Origin: Ktedonobacter sp. SOSP1-85
GTDB taxonomy: Bacteria; Chloroflexota; Ktedonobacteria; Ktedonobacterales; Ktedonobacteraceae
Length of the DNA: 64,000 nucleotides
Assembly (NCBI RefSeq): GCF_016587415.1
Contig: NZ_BNJI01000001.1
Coordinates: 3,263,501-3,327,500, forward strand
Direction of reading: 5' to 3'
Shown here: positions 46,701 through 55,838 of the stretch, piece after piece
Layout of the letters: the number at the start of each line of letters is the position of its first letter
Position numbering within the stretch: position 1 is the first letter of the stretch
Notes under the pieces: generated by a model
Databases searched by the model: none
What the model was told of the DNA's origin: nothing
Seen by the model: only the letters and a program-made list of their open reading frames with translations
Made by a program: the position numbers and the translations under genes

Positions 46701-47391
46701 GGACGGTACGCAACTAGTGAGTGGTAGCGATGATCAGACTGTGCGCCTCTGGCAAGTCAACACTGGTCTCTGCATACGCATCTTACAGCATCGACAGAGC
46801 CGCCTGTGGTCGGTCGCCTTCAGCCCGGACGGCCATACGATTGCCAGTGGGGGTGAGGATAACGTCGTGCGCCTCTGGCACAAGGAGACGGGTGAATGCC
46901 TGAGAGAACTGCATGGGCACGAGCGGCGTGTGCGCTCCGTCACCTTTAGCCCGGATGGCCTGGTGCTGGCAAGCTGTAGCGATGATAGTACAATCCGGCT
47001 CTGGGAACTGGCGACCGGCAAATGTGTACTCATCTTTAAGGGCCATATCAACTGGATCTGGTCGGTCGCCTTCAGCCCCGATGGGAGCTGCCTGACCAGC
47101 GGTGGGGATGACAATAGCGTCAGATTGTGGGACGTCGCAAGCGGGCGCCTGCTCTGGACGGGAAGCGAGCATAACAAGCGCATCTATGCCGTGGCCTTTC
47201 ACCCTCAGGGGCATATGGTTGCCAGCGGGAGCTATGATGGTACCATTCGTCTCTGGGACGTGCAGAACGGCGAGTGCTTCAAAACGCTCCGCCGGGAGCG
47301 CCCATACGAGCGCATGAATATTCGCGGCGTGACTGGCATCTCATCCGCTCAGCGCGCCATGCTCCGCGCCCTTGGAGCCGTGGAGGAGTAA
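43732..47391 (+). CDS. STAND protein: XRE HTH, NB-ARC ATPase, 14 WD40 repeats
   Basis: A 1,219-residue signal-transduction ATPase. Residues 18-78 are an XRE-type HTH ([31 protein letters not shown]); about 155-440 an NB-ARC NTPase with P-loop [10 protein letters not shown] (181-190), LLILDNMET and LVLTSREL; then a winged-helix/helical part; a short pentapeptide-like stretch ([18 protein letters not shown]) near 570-600; and 14 WD40 repeats from about 602 to 1190, enough for two seven-blade propellers. A conserved-looking tail [14 protein letters not shown] ends it. The HTH could bind DNA or act as adaptor. AGAGGAGG precedes the ATG. No effector domain or enzyme partner is adjacent; the ligand is unknown. 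Confidence 0.93.
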   Translation: MGRKEKHIELENGEATSVGARMRLARQEKGIRLSDMARQIGYTKSRLSAVENGYGRPSQELLLAYEQALALARGTLLEQISKPVIVAQPVTAGIGSSVLHPDMEMQRHGTEPGEEEPEAPNHKRAAHLAVSEQATVLEAARAQEQTSEAPRITNFYGRNQELATLEQWLAQDHCRIAAILGIGGVGKTTLTSMLKERLKETFDFVYWRTLQNALPLEEFLVDCIRFLSGLEQVELPDDIGDLIKQLGSYLRAHRCLLILDNMETILASGQSVGSYRPGYEGYGEFIEYVGNSEHMSSLVLTSRELPQEVEFWNHPRRQVLHLSGFGLDEGRMILQERELLGSEEDFSRLIQSYAGNPLALKLVAAPIREVFGGDIAEFLAERGMVIGDVYDLIDKQFHRLSDEEREMIYWLALACEPVSLNDISKEVVRPVPRRMLLAALDSLRRRSMIENSSGARFGLQPVIMEYVTDALVSSFCREIEQDEYALLTSHALVRAEAKDHIRNNQVRLFLEPIALQLLTRLGMVECGARLKTMLRNLQLQRPQTPEYVAGNILNLLVQLKIDLRGYDFSNLVVWNAYLQDVSLPEVDFSNAQLERCVFSDTFGSILSVALSNDGERLAAGTANGDVRLWNAHTGAPQGICQGHTDWVRAVDIRYDGKRAISGSDDQFIRLWDTRTTQCLKTLVGHTNRIRSIAFAPAGDRAISGSDDMTLMLWDLEKGECLRIFRGHESRIWSVAYSPDGAYVASGSSDFSVRIWNVESGACVRVLKGHSGRVHSVTFSPDGRYLASGSEDQTICLWDLQSGECVQNLQGHTGRIWPVRFSYDSKQLASGSEDRSIRIWDVASGTCLSTLRGHHNRVWALAYSFDNRVIVSGSDDQTIRMWNCEDGQCFKTLQGHSSRVRSVRFSPDGTRLLSGSDDRAVRLWDVASGQSIKTLQGHSTWIYAVAYSPHGNIVASGSDDQTIRLWDVNTGYCLRTLGGHENWVRAVDFSPDGTQLVSGSDDQTVRLWQVNTGLCIRILQHRQSRLWSVAFSPDGHTIASGGEDNVVRLWHKETGECLRELHGHERRVRSVTFSPDGLVLASCSDDSTIRLWELATGKCVLIFKGHINWIWSVAFSPDGSCLTSGGDDNSVRLWDVASGRLLWTGSEHNKRIYAVAFHPQGHMVASGSYDGTIRLWDVQNGECFKTLRRERPYERMNIRGVTGISSAQRAMLRALGAVEE

Positions 47392-47401
47392 TAAAACTGT
47401 T

Positions 47402-47430
47402 TTGACATAAGCACTCAAATGTGTTAAAAT
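47402..47430 (+). promoter_or_regulatory. Promoter of IS607 element b, leaderless tnpA
   Basis: TTGACA (47402-47407), 17-base spacer, TAAAAT (47425-47430). The expected transcript start falls on the ATG at 47437, matching the leaderless design of element a. Confidence 0.75.
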
Positions 47431-47436
47431 ATGCTT

Positions 47437-48051
47437 ATGCAAAACATATATAGCATTCAGGCGTTTGGGAAGCTTATTGGCAAGTCAACCAAGACGCTGC
47501 AAAAATGGGACCGCGATGGCAAGTTAGTTGCTCATCGTTCTCCACAATCAAACAGGCGCTACTACACCCACGATCAGTATCTTGAGTATCGCGGGCTCAA
47601 AGCACCAGAACAGGGACGTACCATTGTCTATGCGCGCGTTTCAGGGGTCTCACAAAAACCTGACCTTACCAACCAAATGACTGCCTTACAAGCGTATTGT
47701 ACTGCTCATGAGATCACTGTCGATGAATGGGTACAGGATATTGGCAGTGGACTCAATTACAAACGCAAAGGCTTCAATCATGTGATGGAGATGGTTGAGT
47801 TAGGGCAGGTTCGCACGATTATCATTGCCCATAAGGATCGCTTAGTGCGGTTTGGGTATGACTACTTTGAGGCGTTCTGCGAACGGCATCACACCCAACT
47901 GGTTCTTCTTCATGGTGACCACCTTTCTCCTGAGCAAGAGCTTGTGCGCGATCTTATCGCCATCATAACCGTATTTAGTGCCAGGCTTCACGGACTCAGA
48001 TCCTACAAGAAAGTGATGAAAGATGCTGCTTTGCAAAAAGATCAAGATTGA
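47437..48051 (+). CDS. tnpA: IS607-family serine transposase
   Basis: A 204-residue serine recombinase. N-terminal MerR-like HTH (YSIQAFGKLIGKSTKTLQKWD), catalytic Ser in VYARVSGVSQ, and resolvase core IIIAHKDRLVRFGYDYFEAF. The ATG at 47437 is preferred over 47431 because the latter abuts the -10 box. The end overlaps tnpB by 29 bases. It is only moderately similar to the tnpA at 20470, so the two elements arrived separately. Confidence 0.94.
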   Translation: MQNIYSIQAFGKLIGKSTKTLQKWDRDGKLVAHRSPQSNRRYYTHDQYLEYRGLKAPEQGRTIVYARVSGVSQKPDLTNQMTALQAYCTAHEITVDEWVQDIGSGLNYKRKGFNHVMEMVELGQVRTIIIAHKDRLVRFGYDYFEAFCERHHTQLVLLHGDHLSPEQELVRDLIAIITVFSARLHGLRSYKKVMKDAALQKDQD

Positions 48052-49246
48052 CGTGAGCGAGCAGGACGCTGCTACGCTTGAGTTCATGCAAAGCAAATGT
48101 CGAGGGCTGTACAACTGGTGGGTTATGAGGCTCAGGGAAGGAGAGAAGTGGAATCTCTACGAAGCCAAACGGAGTTTACAGGAAAGTAAGCACCATGATC
48201 CTGAGCTTATTCAGGTGTATGGCAAGTTGCTTCAAGAGGTCTACTATCGCCTTGATGGGGCCATGAAAGCATTCTATCGTAGAGTGAAAGCAGGTGAAAA
48301 GCCTGGATTTCCACGTGTACGTCCAAGACACGGCTTTTTTACGCTCTGCTATCCTGCCATGTACCTCAAACGTGAGGGTGACAAGCTCATCTTGCCTACA
48401 GGTGGTGGCGGGAAGCATGGGGCAAAGGTACATCCCAACGTCACTGCCCGTCTCACTGAGAGACCGCCAGAACAGTTCAAAAAGGTGGCGATCAGTCGGG
48501 ATGCCAGAGGCAACTACTATGCTTCCTTCCCGGCTGAGCGGCCATCAAAGCCCTGTTCAACTGATGATGTTGCCGCCTTTGATCTTGGCATCAAAACCCT
48601 AGCAACAGGCGTGAATGAGCAAGGCAGAGTCTACACCATTGGCGGATTCAAAGGGGCAAAATGGTATAACAAGCAACTGGACAAAATTCGATCCAAGCGT
48701 GATAAATGCAAGAAAAAGTCACGTCGCTACCTCCATCTCAGCAAAGTGTACAAGCGCGTTTCCCAGAAAAAACGCAAGAAACAACGGGATAGTTTGCATA
48801 AAGCATCCCACCTGATAGCCCACAAACTGGTTGAAAGAACCGTTGTGGTTGGTGATCTCTCCCAGAGACAAATGGTCACAAAACAGCATGTAGAGCGCAA
48901 TAAGCAGCTCAATAGAGCGGTCTATAATGAGTGGGGACTCTCCACCTTCCTCGAAATGCTGAAGTACAAATGCCAATTGTACGGGAAAGAATTGCACTTC
49001 TTAGATGAGCGCAACACCTCCAAGCAGTGTAGTGGCTGTGGGAATCTGCAAGCCATGCCGCTGTGGAAGAGAACCTACTGTTGCGTCGAATGTGGACTCG
49101 TCATGGATCGCGATGAGAATAGCGCGGTGAACATTTTGACGAGGTTCCTTGCCCGGCGAGGGCCACACACTCCCTCTGTGGAGTGCGGTGTGCTGCAGGC
49201 GACCCAAAGCAGCGGAGAAGTCAAAGAGGCTTCCTGTGAGGGGTAA
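48023..49246 (+). CDS. tnpB: TnpB of IS607 element b, altered RuvC-II site
   Basis: A 407-residue TnpB. RuvC-I Asp187 (AAFDLGIKTLA) and RuvC-III Asp364 (MDRDENSAVNI) are present, with zinc finger CSGCG/CVEC. At RuvC-II, where the other two TnpB copies here have Glu (GLEHL, GIEDL), this protein has VVVGDLSQRQM with Gly277. A Glu311 in the following helix (LSTFLEMLKYK) might serve as a relocated catalytic residue, a rearrangement reported for some TnpB groups; otherwise the nuclease would be impaired. Start overlaps tnpA, implying coupled translation. Confidence 0.92.
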   Translation: MLLCKKIKIDVSEQDAATLEFMQSKCRGLYNWWVMRLREGEKWNLYEAKRSLQESKHHDPELIQVYGKLLQEVYYRLDGAMKAFYRRVKAGEKPGFPRVRPRHGFFTLCYPAMYLKREGDKLILPTGGGGKHGAKVHPNVTARLTERPPEQFKKVAISRDARGNYYASFPAERPSKPCSTDDVAAFDLGIKTLATGVNEQGRVYTIGGFKGAKWYNKQLDKIRSKRDKCKKKSRRYLHLSKVYKRVSQKKRKKQRDSLHKASHLIAHKLVERTVVVGDLSQRQMVTKQHVERNKQLNRAVYNEWGLSTFLEMLKYKCQLYGKELHFLDERNTSKQCSGCGNLQAMPLWKRTYCCVECGLVMDRDENSAVNILTRFLARRGPHTPSVECGVLQATQSSGEVKEASCEG

Positions 49247-49317
49247 GTGCAGCAATTGGATCTATTCGAATGGGCTTCGCGCACATTTGAGGAGATTTAG
49301 AAAGGCAGTAATAACAA

Positions 49318-49392
49318 CATTTGGGATAGATGGTATGGTGCGTCCTGGCAACCCGAGGTTGCCAGGACGCACCATACCATCTATCCCAAATG
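49318..49392. terminator. 75-base palindromic hairpin
   Basis: Perfect 36-base arms (CATTTGGGATAGATGG...) with a CGA loop, between IS607 element b and the S9 peptidase gene. No U tract follows; it may have terminated the STAND gene before the element inserted. Confidence 0.75.
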
Positions 49393-49494
49393 GTATCTAT
49401 ACCCGCCTCAGGAGAACATAGAAAAGTAGTTGGCCCATATGGCAATGTGCTAGTATATAGTAGGGAAGAATATATTTGGAGAAGAATACACATC

Positions 49495-51423
49495 ATGACA
49501 AAACCACAAATTGCCCCCTATGGTGCCTGGGCGTCTCCTATCACGACTGATATGATTGTCGCTAAAGCGGTTAGGCGGGGACAGGTGCAGGTCCAGGGCC
49601 AGGATACCTACTGGCTGGAAGTGCGCCCAGAAGAAGGTGGGCGTGGTGTAATCGTGTGCCGGGGAGCCGATGGTGTGACGCAGGATATCACACCAGCCCC
49701 GTTTAACGCCCGCACGCGGGTCCACGAATATGGCGGCGGCGATTATATAGTTCACGAAAATACAGTGTATTTCGCGAATTTTAGCGACCAGCGTCTCTAC
49801 CGTCAGCCTCTGGGTGGAGAGCCAGAGGCGCTAACTGAGGCCGGAAATAAGCGCTATGCCGACCTGGTTATCGATGGGCTGCGCCAGCGCCTGCTCTGTG
49901 TCTGTGAGGACCATACCAATACACAGCGCGAGGCCGTCAATACTCTGGTGAGCATCGCCCTGGACGGAAGCGGTTCGGTTCATACACTAGTCGCGGGCAA
50001 TGATTTCTATTCCACACCACGCCTGAGTCCCGATAAGACACGCCTCTGCTGGCTGACCTGGAATCATCCCAACATGCCCTGGGATGGCACCGAACTCTGG
50101 GTTGGCGAACTGGATGCCAACGGCTTTGTGAGCTATGCCCAATATGTCGCCGGGGGAGCGAGCGAGTCGATCTTTCAACCTGCCTGGTCGCCTGATGGCA
50201 CACTCTACTTCGTCTCTGATCGCAGCGGTTGGTGGAACCTCTACCGCCTGAAGGGCGAATCCATCGAGGCCGTTTGCCCGATGGAGGCCGAGTTTGGGCG
50301 TCCGCAATGGGTCTTTGACATGAGCACCTATGGCTTTGTTTCGGCTGAGCGCCTGGTATGCATCTATGGCCAGAACGGCGACCACCTGGGAAGTATCAAC
50401 CTGAAGACCGGTATATTAACGGAGATCGAGACTCCCTATACCGCGCTGAGTTCACCCGCCATCTCTTCTGAGCGCGTCGTCTTCACCGCCGGCTCGCCGA
50501 CCCAGCGCCCGGCGATTGTGCAGTATGATCTCGCCAATAAGAAACTTGAGGTCCTACGTGCCGCTGAAGCTGTTGAGCTCGACGAGCGCTACTTCGCCTT
50601 ACCCCAGCCAATCGAGTTTCCCACTACCAATGGTCAGACGGCGTATGCCTACTACTATCCGCCAACCAATCCTGAGTTCCAGGCTCCGGAGGGCGAGCTC
50701 CCGCCGTTGATTGTGGAAATTCATGGTGGCCCGACCAGTTCGATATCGAGTGTCCTGGGTCTGGGGCGCCTCTTCTGGACCAGCCGGGGCTTTGCGCTCC
50801 TGGATGTCAATTATGGTGGCAGTACTGGCTATGGTCGGGCATACCGTGAGCGCCTGAAGGGCCAGTGGGGCGTTGTAGATGTTGATGACTGCGCCAATGG
50901 AGCGCGCTACCTGGTTGAGCGCTCGTTGGCCGATAGCAAGCGCCTGCTCATTCATGGTGGGAGCGCGGGCGGGTATACAACCCTGTGTGCCCTCTCGTTC
51001 GGCGACACCTTTGCCGCCGGGGCCAGTCACTTTGGCGTCAGTGATCTCACGACCTTTGTGCATGACACACACAAGTTTGAGTCGCGCTACCTCTTTGGCC
51101 TGGTTGGTCCCTATCCCGAGGCCAAGCCGCTCTATGTCGAGCGCTCGCCCATGACCTACGTAGACCGGCTTGCTCGTCCGATTATCTTCTTCCAGGGGCT
51201 TGAAGATAAGATCGTACCTCCCAGCCAGGCCGAGGTCATGGTTGAAGCCCTGCGCGCCAAGAAAATTCCCGTGGCCTATCTCCCCTTTGAGGGAGAGCAG
51301 CATGGCTTCCGCAAGGCGGAGAACATCAAACGTTCCCTGGAGGCCGAACTATACTTTTACGCTCGTATCTTTGGCTTCTCCCTTGCAGACGAGGTTGAGC
51401 CAGTCGAGATAGAGAATTTATAG
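49495..51423 (+). CDS. S9-family serine peptidase (prolyl oligopeptidase/acylaminoacyl-peptidase type)
   Basis: A 642-residue cytoplasmic peptidase. The N-terminal part (about 1-380) is a WD-like beta propeller with repeats such as PAWSPDGTLYFVSDRSGWWNLY; the C-terminal alpha/beta hydrolase domain has VEIHGGPTSS, nucleophile Ser near residue 490 in HGGSAGGYTTL, Asp in FQGLEDKIVPP and His in EGEQHGFRKAENI. Such enzymes release dipeptides or N-acylated amino acids from short peptides. GGAGAA precedes ATG 49495 at about 11 bases. A carboxypeptidase gene follows after 21 bases, making a peptide-degrading operon. Confidence 0.93.
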   Translation: MTKPQIAPYGAWASPITTDMIVAKAVRRGQVQVQGQDTYWLEVRPEEGGRGVIVCRGADGVTQDITPAPFNARTRVHEYGGGDYIVHENTVYFANFSDQRLYRQPLGGEPEALTEAGNKRYADLVIDGLRQRLLCVCEDHTNTQREAVNTLVSIALDGSGSVHTLVAGNDFYSTPRLSPDKTRLCWLTWNHPNMPWDGTELWVGELDANGFVSYAQYVAGGASESIFQPAWSPDGTLYFVSDRSGWWNLYRLKGESIEAVCPMEAEFGRPQWVFDMSTYGFVSAERLVCIYGQNGDHLGSINLKTGILTEIETPYTALSSPAISSERVVFTAGSPTQRPAIVQYDLANKKLEVLRAAEAVELDERYFALPQPIEFPTTNGQTAYAYYYPPTNPEFQAPEGELPPLIVEIHGGPTSSISSVLGLGRLFWTSRGFALLDVNYGGSTGYGRAYRERLKGQWGVVDVDDCANGARYLVERSLADSKRLLIHGGSAGGYTTLCALSFGDTFAAGASHFGVSDLTTFVHDTHKFESRYLFGLVGPYPEAKPLYVERSPMTYVDRLARPIIFFQGLEDKIVPPSQAEVMVEALRAKKIPVAYLPFEGEQHGFRKAENIKRSLEAELYFYARIFGFSLADEVEPVEIENL

Positions 51424-51444
51424 AAGAGAGGACATACCGTAACC

Positions 51445-52983
51445 GTGACAGAACAGAATAACTTGAAATTTACGAGCAGCAACGAACACATCAATGAACT
51501 GCTCACGCATATGAATATTATCTCCGACCTGGGGGCCTTCTCCGCCCTGGCCGACTGGGACCAGCAGACGGGTATGCCAGAGGGGGCGGGCGAGGCGCGT
51601 GCGCATCAGATGGCAACCATGCAGGGCCTGATTCACGAGCGCCTGACCAATCCTCGCCTGGGTGAGCTTGTATTGCAGCTCGAAGAGATCGTCAAGCAGC
51701 CGGAGTATACCGATGCTGATCGTGGCCTGGTGTATCATGCGCGCCGCTCCTATGACCAGTCGACCAAGCTCCCGCGCGAGATGGTTGAAGAGATGGAGCG
51801 CGTGCGCGTGAAGAGCTTCGAGGCCTGGGTCAAGGCACGCCACAACAACGACTTCGCCAGCTTCTCGCCCTGGCTCCAGCGCACGGTCGAGTTTCAGCGT
51901 GAGGTCGCGGACCGCTTTGGCTACCAGGAGTGCCGCTATGATGCCCTGCTCGATCTCTACGAGCCGGGTCTGACTGCCAGCCGTGTCGATGTGCTCTTCG
52001 CTCCCGTGCGTGAGGTCAGCGCCACCATACTCAAGCGTATTCAGGAGAGTGGTCACAAGGTCGACACCAGTAGCCTCTCCAACACCTTCCCTGTCGAGAA
52101 GCAGCAAGAGCTGAATAAGCACCTGTTGGAGAGTATGGGCTATGACTTCAATCGTGGGCAGATGGCGGTCTCCGCGCACCCCTTTACCACCAGCTTTGGC
52201 TCGCCTCTAGATGTGCGCCTGACCACGCGCTACGACGAGAAGAATCTGCTCTGGTCGATCATGTCCTCCCTGCATGAGGGCGGCCACGCCGTCTATGAGC
52301 AGGGCTGTGCGTCCTCGCTGCTACGCACTCCGCTGGCCAGTGGTGCCTCAATGGGCGTGCATGAGTCGCAGTCGCGCCTGTGGGAGAATGGCATTGGTCG
52401 CTCTGAGGCCTTCTGGCGTGGGCAGTTTCCCATCGTCCAGCGTGCCTTCCCCGAGCAGTTCCAAAACCTGGATGCCAAAACCTTTGCCCACGCGCTTAAC
52501 CATGTGGAGCCAAGCCTGATCCGCACCGAGGCCGACGAGGTCACCTATAACCTGCACATCATCATTCGTTTTGAGATCGAGCGTGCCCTGATCAATGGTG
52601 ATATCGCCGTTGAGTCGCTGCCCAGCATCTGGAACAGCAAGTACAAAGAGTACCTGAGTGTTGAGCCGCCAACCGATACCCTGGGCGTGTTGCAGGATGT
52701 CCACTGGTCCTCTGGCTTCGGCTACTTCCCATCCTACACCCTGGGCAACCTGTATGGCGCCCAGATCTATTCCAAGCTGCGCAGCGTCTTCCCCGATTTC
52801 GACGCGCGCCTGGAGCAGGGCGATACCCGCTTCGTTCTGAGCTGGTTGCAGGAAAACATGTACGCCTATGGCGCGACCTACAAGCCTGCCGACCTGCTCA
52901 AGCGTGTCGTGGGCGAAGAGGCCGATCCCCAGTACTTCGTCCGTTATCTGACTGAGAAGTTCTCCGGAATTTACGGCCTATAA
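51445..52983 (+). CDS. M32-family metallocarboxypeptidase
   Basis: A 512-residue zinc carboxypeptidase of the thermostable carboxypeptidase Taq (M32) family, removing C-terminal residues from peptides. The metal motif SLHEGGHAVYEQG places HExxH near residue 277; ADWDQQTGMPEGAGEARAHQ, the family motifs HESQSRLWENGIGRS and IRTEADEVTYNLHI, and FGYFPSYTLGNLYGAQ are all present. The start is a GTG, with GAGAGG about 12 bases upstream. It is the second gene of an operon with the S9 peptidase and ends in a palindrome shared with groEL. Confidence 0.95.
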   Translation: MTEQNNLKFTSSNEHINELLTHMNIISDLGAFSALADWDQQTGMPEGAGEARAHQMATMQGLIHERLTNPRLGELVLQLEEIVKQPEYTDADRGLVYHARRSYDQSTKLPREMVEEMERVRVKSFEAWVKARHNNDFASFSPWLQRTVEFQREVADRFGYQECRYDALLDLYEPGLTASRVDVLFAPVREVSATILKRIQESGHKVDTSSLSNTFPVEKQQELNKHLLESMGYDFNRGQMAVSAHPFTTSFGSPLDVRLTTRYDEKNLLWSIMSSLHEGGHAVYEQGCASSLLRTPLASGASMGVHESQSRLWENGIGRSEAFWRGQFPIVQRAFPEQFQNLDAKTFAHALNHVEPSLIRTEADEVTYNLHIIIRFEIERALINGDIAVESLPSIWNSKYKEYLSVEPPTDTLGVLQDVHWSSGFGYFPSYTLGNLYGAQIYSKLRSVFPDFDARLEQGDTRFVLSWLQENMYAYGATYKPADLLKRVVGEEADPQYFVRYLTEKFSGIYGL

Positions 52984-53023
52984 CTGTTGTTGCAAACAAA
53001 ATGGGTGCACCTGCATCCTGTCC

Positions 53024-53087
53024 TAGAGTAAAAAGGAAAAGGGGTGGTCCTGCGTACGCAGGACCACCCCTTTTCCTTTTTACTCTA
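53024..53087. terminator. Perfect palindromic terminator between M32 and groEL
   Basis: A 64-base perfect palindrome without loop (centre TGCGTACGCA). AAAAAGGAAAAGGGG and its complement provide stem and U tract for both converging transcripts, a bidirectional intrinsic terminator. Confidence 0.88.
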
Positions 53088-53091
53088 TATC

Positions 53092-54741
<1,650 letters not shown>

Positions 54742-54812
54742 CTATTTATGGTACATTGGTTGTATTTCTTGGAGAAGTTGTTTGCCTTCTCTTCAATGAT
54801 ATGTGTCTTGGT

Positions 54813-55115
54813 CTACTCGATAATACCCATGATGTCGCTCTCGCGGAGGATCAGATACTCCTCACCCTCGAGCTTAATCTCAGTACCAGCATATTTCGCA
54901 AATAGGACGGTCTGACCAACCTGAACCTCGAGAGTGGTGCGTTTGCCGTTGTCTAGCACTTTGCCAGAACCAACTGCTAGCACTTCGCCTTCCTGAGGCT
55001 TCTCTTTGGCTGTATCCGGCAGGACAATACCGCTCTTCGTGACGGCTTCACGAGCCAGGGGTTTAACTACCACGCGATCACCAAGTGGTCGAAGCTTGAC
55101 ACTCACAGTTGGCAT
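54813..55115 (-). CDS. groS: Co-chaperonin GroES (10 kDa)
   Basis: A 100-residue GroES, the lid of the chaperonin. The signature [13 protein letters not shown] at the start, mobile loop [17 protein letters not shown], and [23 protein letters not shown] at the end are all typical. GGGAG precedes the ATG. It leads the groES-groEL operon behind a CIRCE operator. Confidence 0.98.
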   Translation of the reverse strand: MPTVSVKLRPLGDRVVVKPLAREAVTKSGIVLPDTAKEKPQEGEVLAVGSGKVLDNGKRTTLEVQVGQTVLFAKYAGTEIKLEGEEYLILRESDIMGIIE

Positions 55116-55189
55116 ACTCTTTTTCTCCCTGATTACTGCTTTGCTTTATTCCAGGCAACTGGATCGGATCTTTGTATGACCTTTAAATT

Positions 55190-55253
55190 TAGCACTCTGC
55201 GCATGAGAGTGCGAACCGCATACATAATACACCATCAATGGCGAATGTGCAAG
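55190..55253 (-). promoter_or_regulatory. CIRCE operator and promoter of groES-groEL
   Basis: TTAGCACTC (55190-55198), a 9-base spacer and GAGTGCGAA (55208-55216) form the CIRCE inverted repeat, target of the HrcA repressor (one mismatch to consensus GAGTGCTAA). Upstream on the minus strand are TTGCAC (55248-55253), a 17-base spacer and TATTAT (55225-55230), so the operator covers the start of transcription. Confidence 0.92.
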
Positions 55254-55496
55254 GGTTTCGCACCCAAATTTTGCCTATGGCGTGCAGCTAAGGGACACGA
55301 AAAGCTATAACGCGCTAGCGAGAGACTCTACGTTATATTGGTGAGTGCGTTACTGTCTTCGCCCCTTCTCTTCTTATGATAACCTTCTCTTCCATTCCTT
55401 CCTTTTAGGTGCTATACTGCAAAATAGAGCCAATGTGGGAATTATTCAACATGTCTTTTTATACAGTGCCCTTCGCGCCTGCGGCGCTCAGGAATG

Positions 55497-55547
55497 AGGT
55501 GTGTCTGGTGGTGGGCTGACTCCACCAGCCCACCACCAGACACACCT
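55497..55547. repeat. Palindromic hairpin in divergent region
   Basis: Arms of 22 bases (AGGTGTGTCTGGTGGTGGGC...) with a 7-base loop, preceded by the dispersed motif TTCGCGCCTGCGGCGCTC at 55472-55489. It lies between divergent groES and kinase genes, so it does not terminate either. Confidence 0.8.
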
Positions 55548-55693
55548 TACCCGATGCAAGTTTGTGAACTACTCCTGGTGGGTACCTGTTGAGAATGTAT
55601 ACTGATAGGTGTGGTAGACAACGAGAGCTACCTGGGAGGAGAGGACGTGGAAAACTGGGCTGAAAAACGTTTATCTTCTTGCGATTTATTGCT

Positions 55694-55770
55694 ATGCGGA
55701 AACCAACGCCACTGTCGTGGCTAGCGCTTCCCCCATTCGGGGACAAGCGCGCTCAGGTTTCCTAGTAGGC
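55694..55770 (-). repeat. Dispersed hairpin repeat B, copy 3
   Basis: Reverse-oriented copy: GGAAACCAACGCCAC, GTGGCTAGCGC, the CCCCATTCGGGGACAAGCG insert shared with copy 1, and GCGCTCAGGTTTCC. About 70 bases upstream of the kinase start codon. Confidence 0.75.
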
Positions 55771-55838
55771 ACTTATAGCTTCTGTCTTCGTAGTACTCTA
55801 CAGAGTCCGTCTTTTCTATAGCCCTCGAAAAATAACTC

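Larger units (their letters stand above)
47395..49260 (+). mobile_element. IS607-type element (tnpA plus tnpB), copy b
   Basis: Second IS607-family transposon: serine recombinase and overlapping tnpB, inserted just after the STAND gene. The left end holds the promoter at 47402-47430; the right end lies beyond the tnpB stop at 49246. Element a is a distant relative, not a duplicate. Ends are approximate. Confidence 0.8.
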
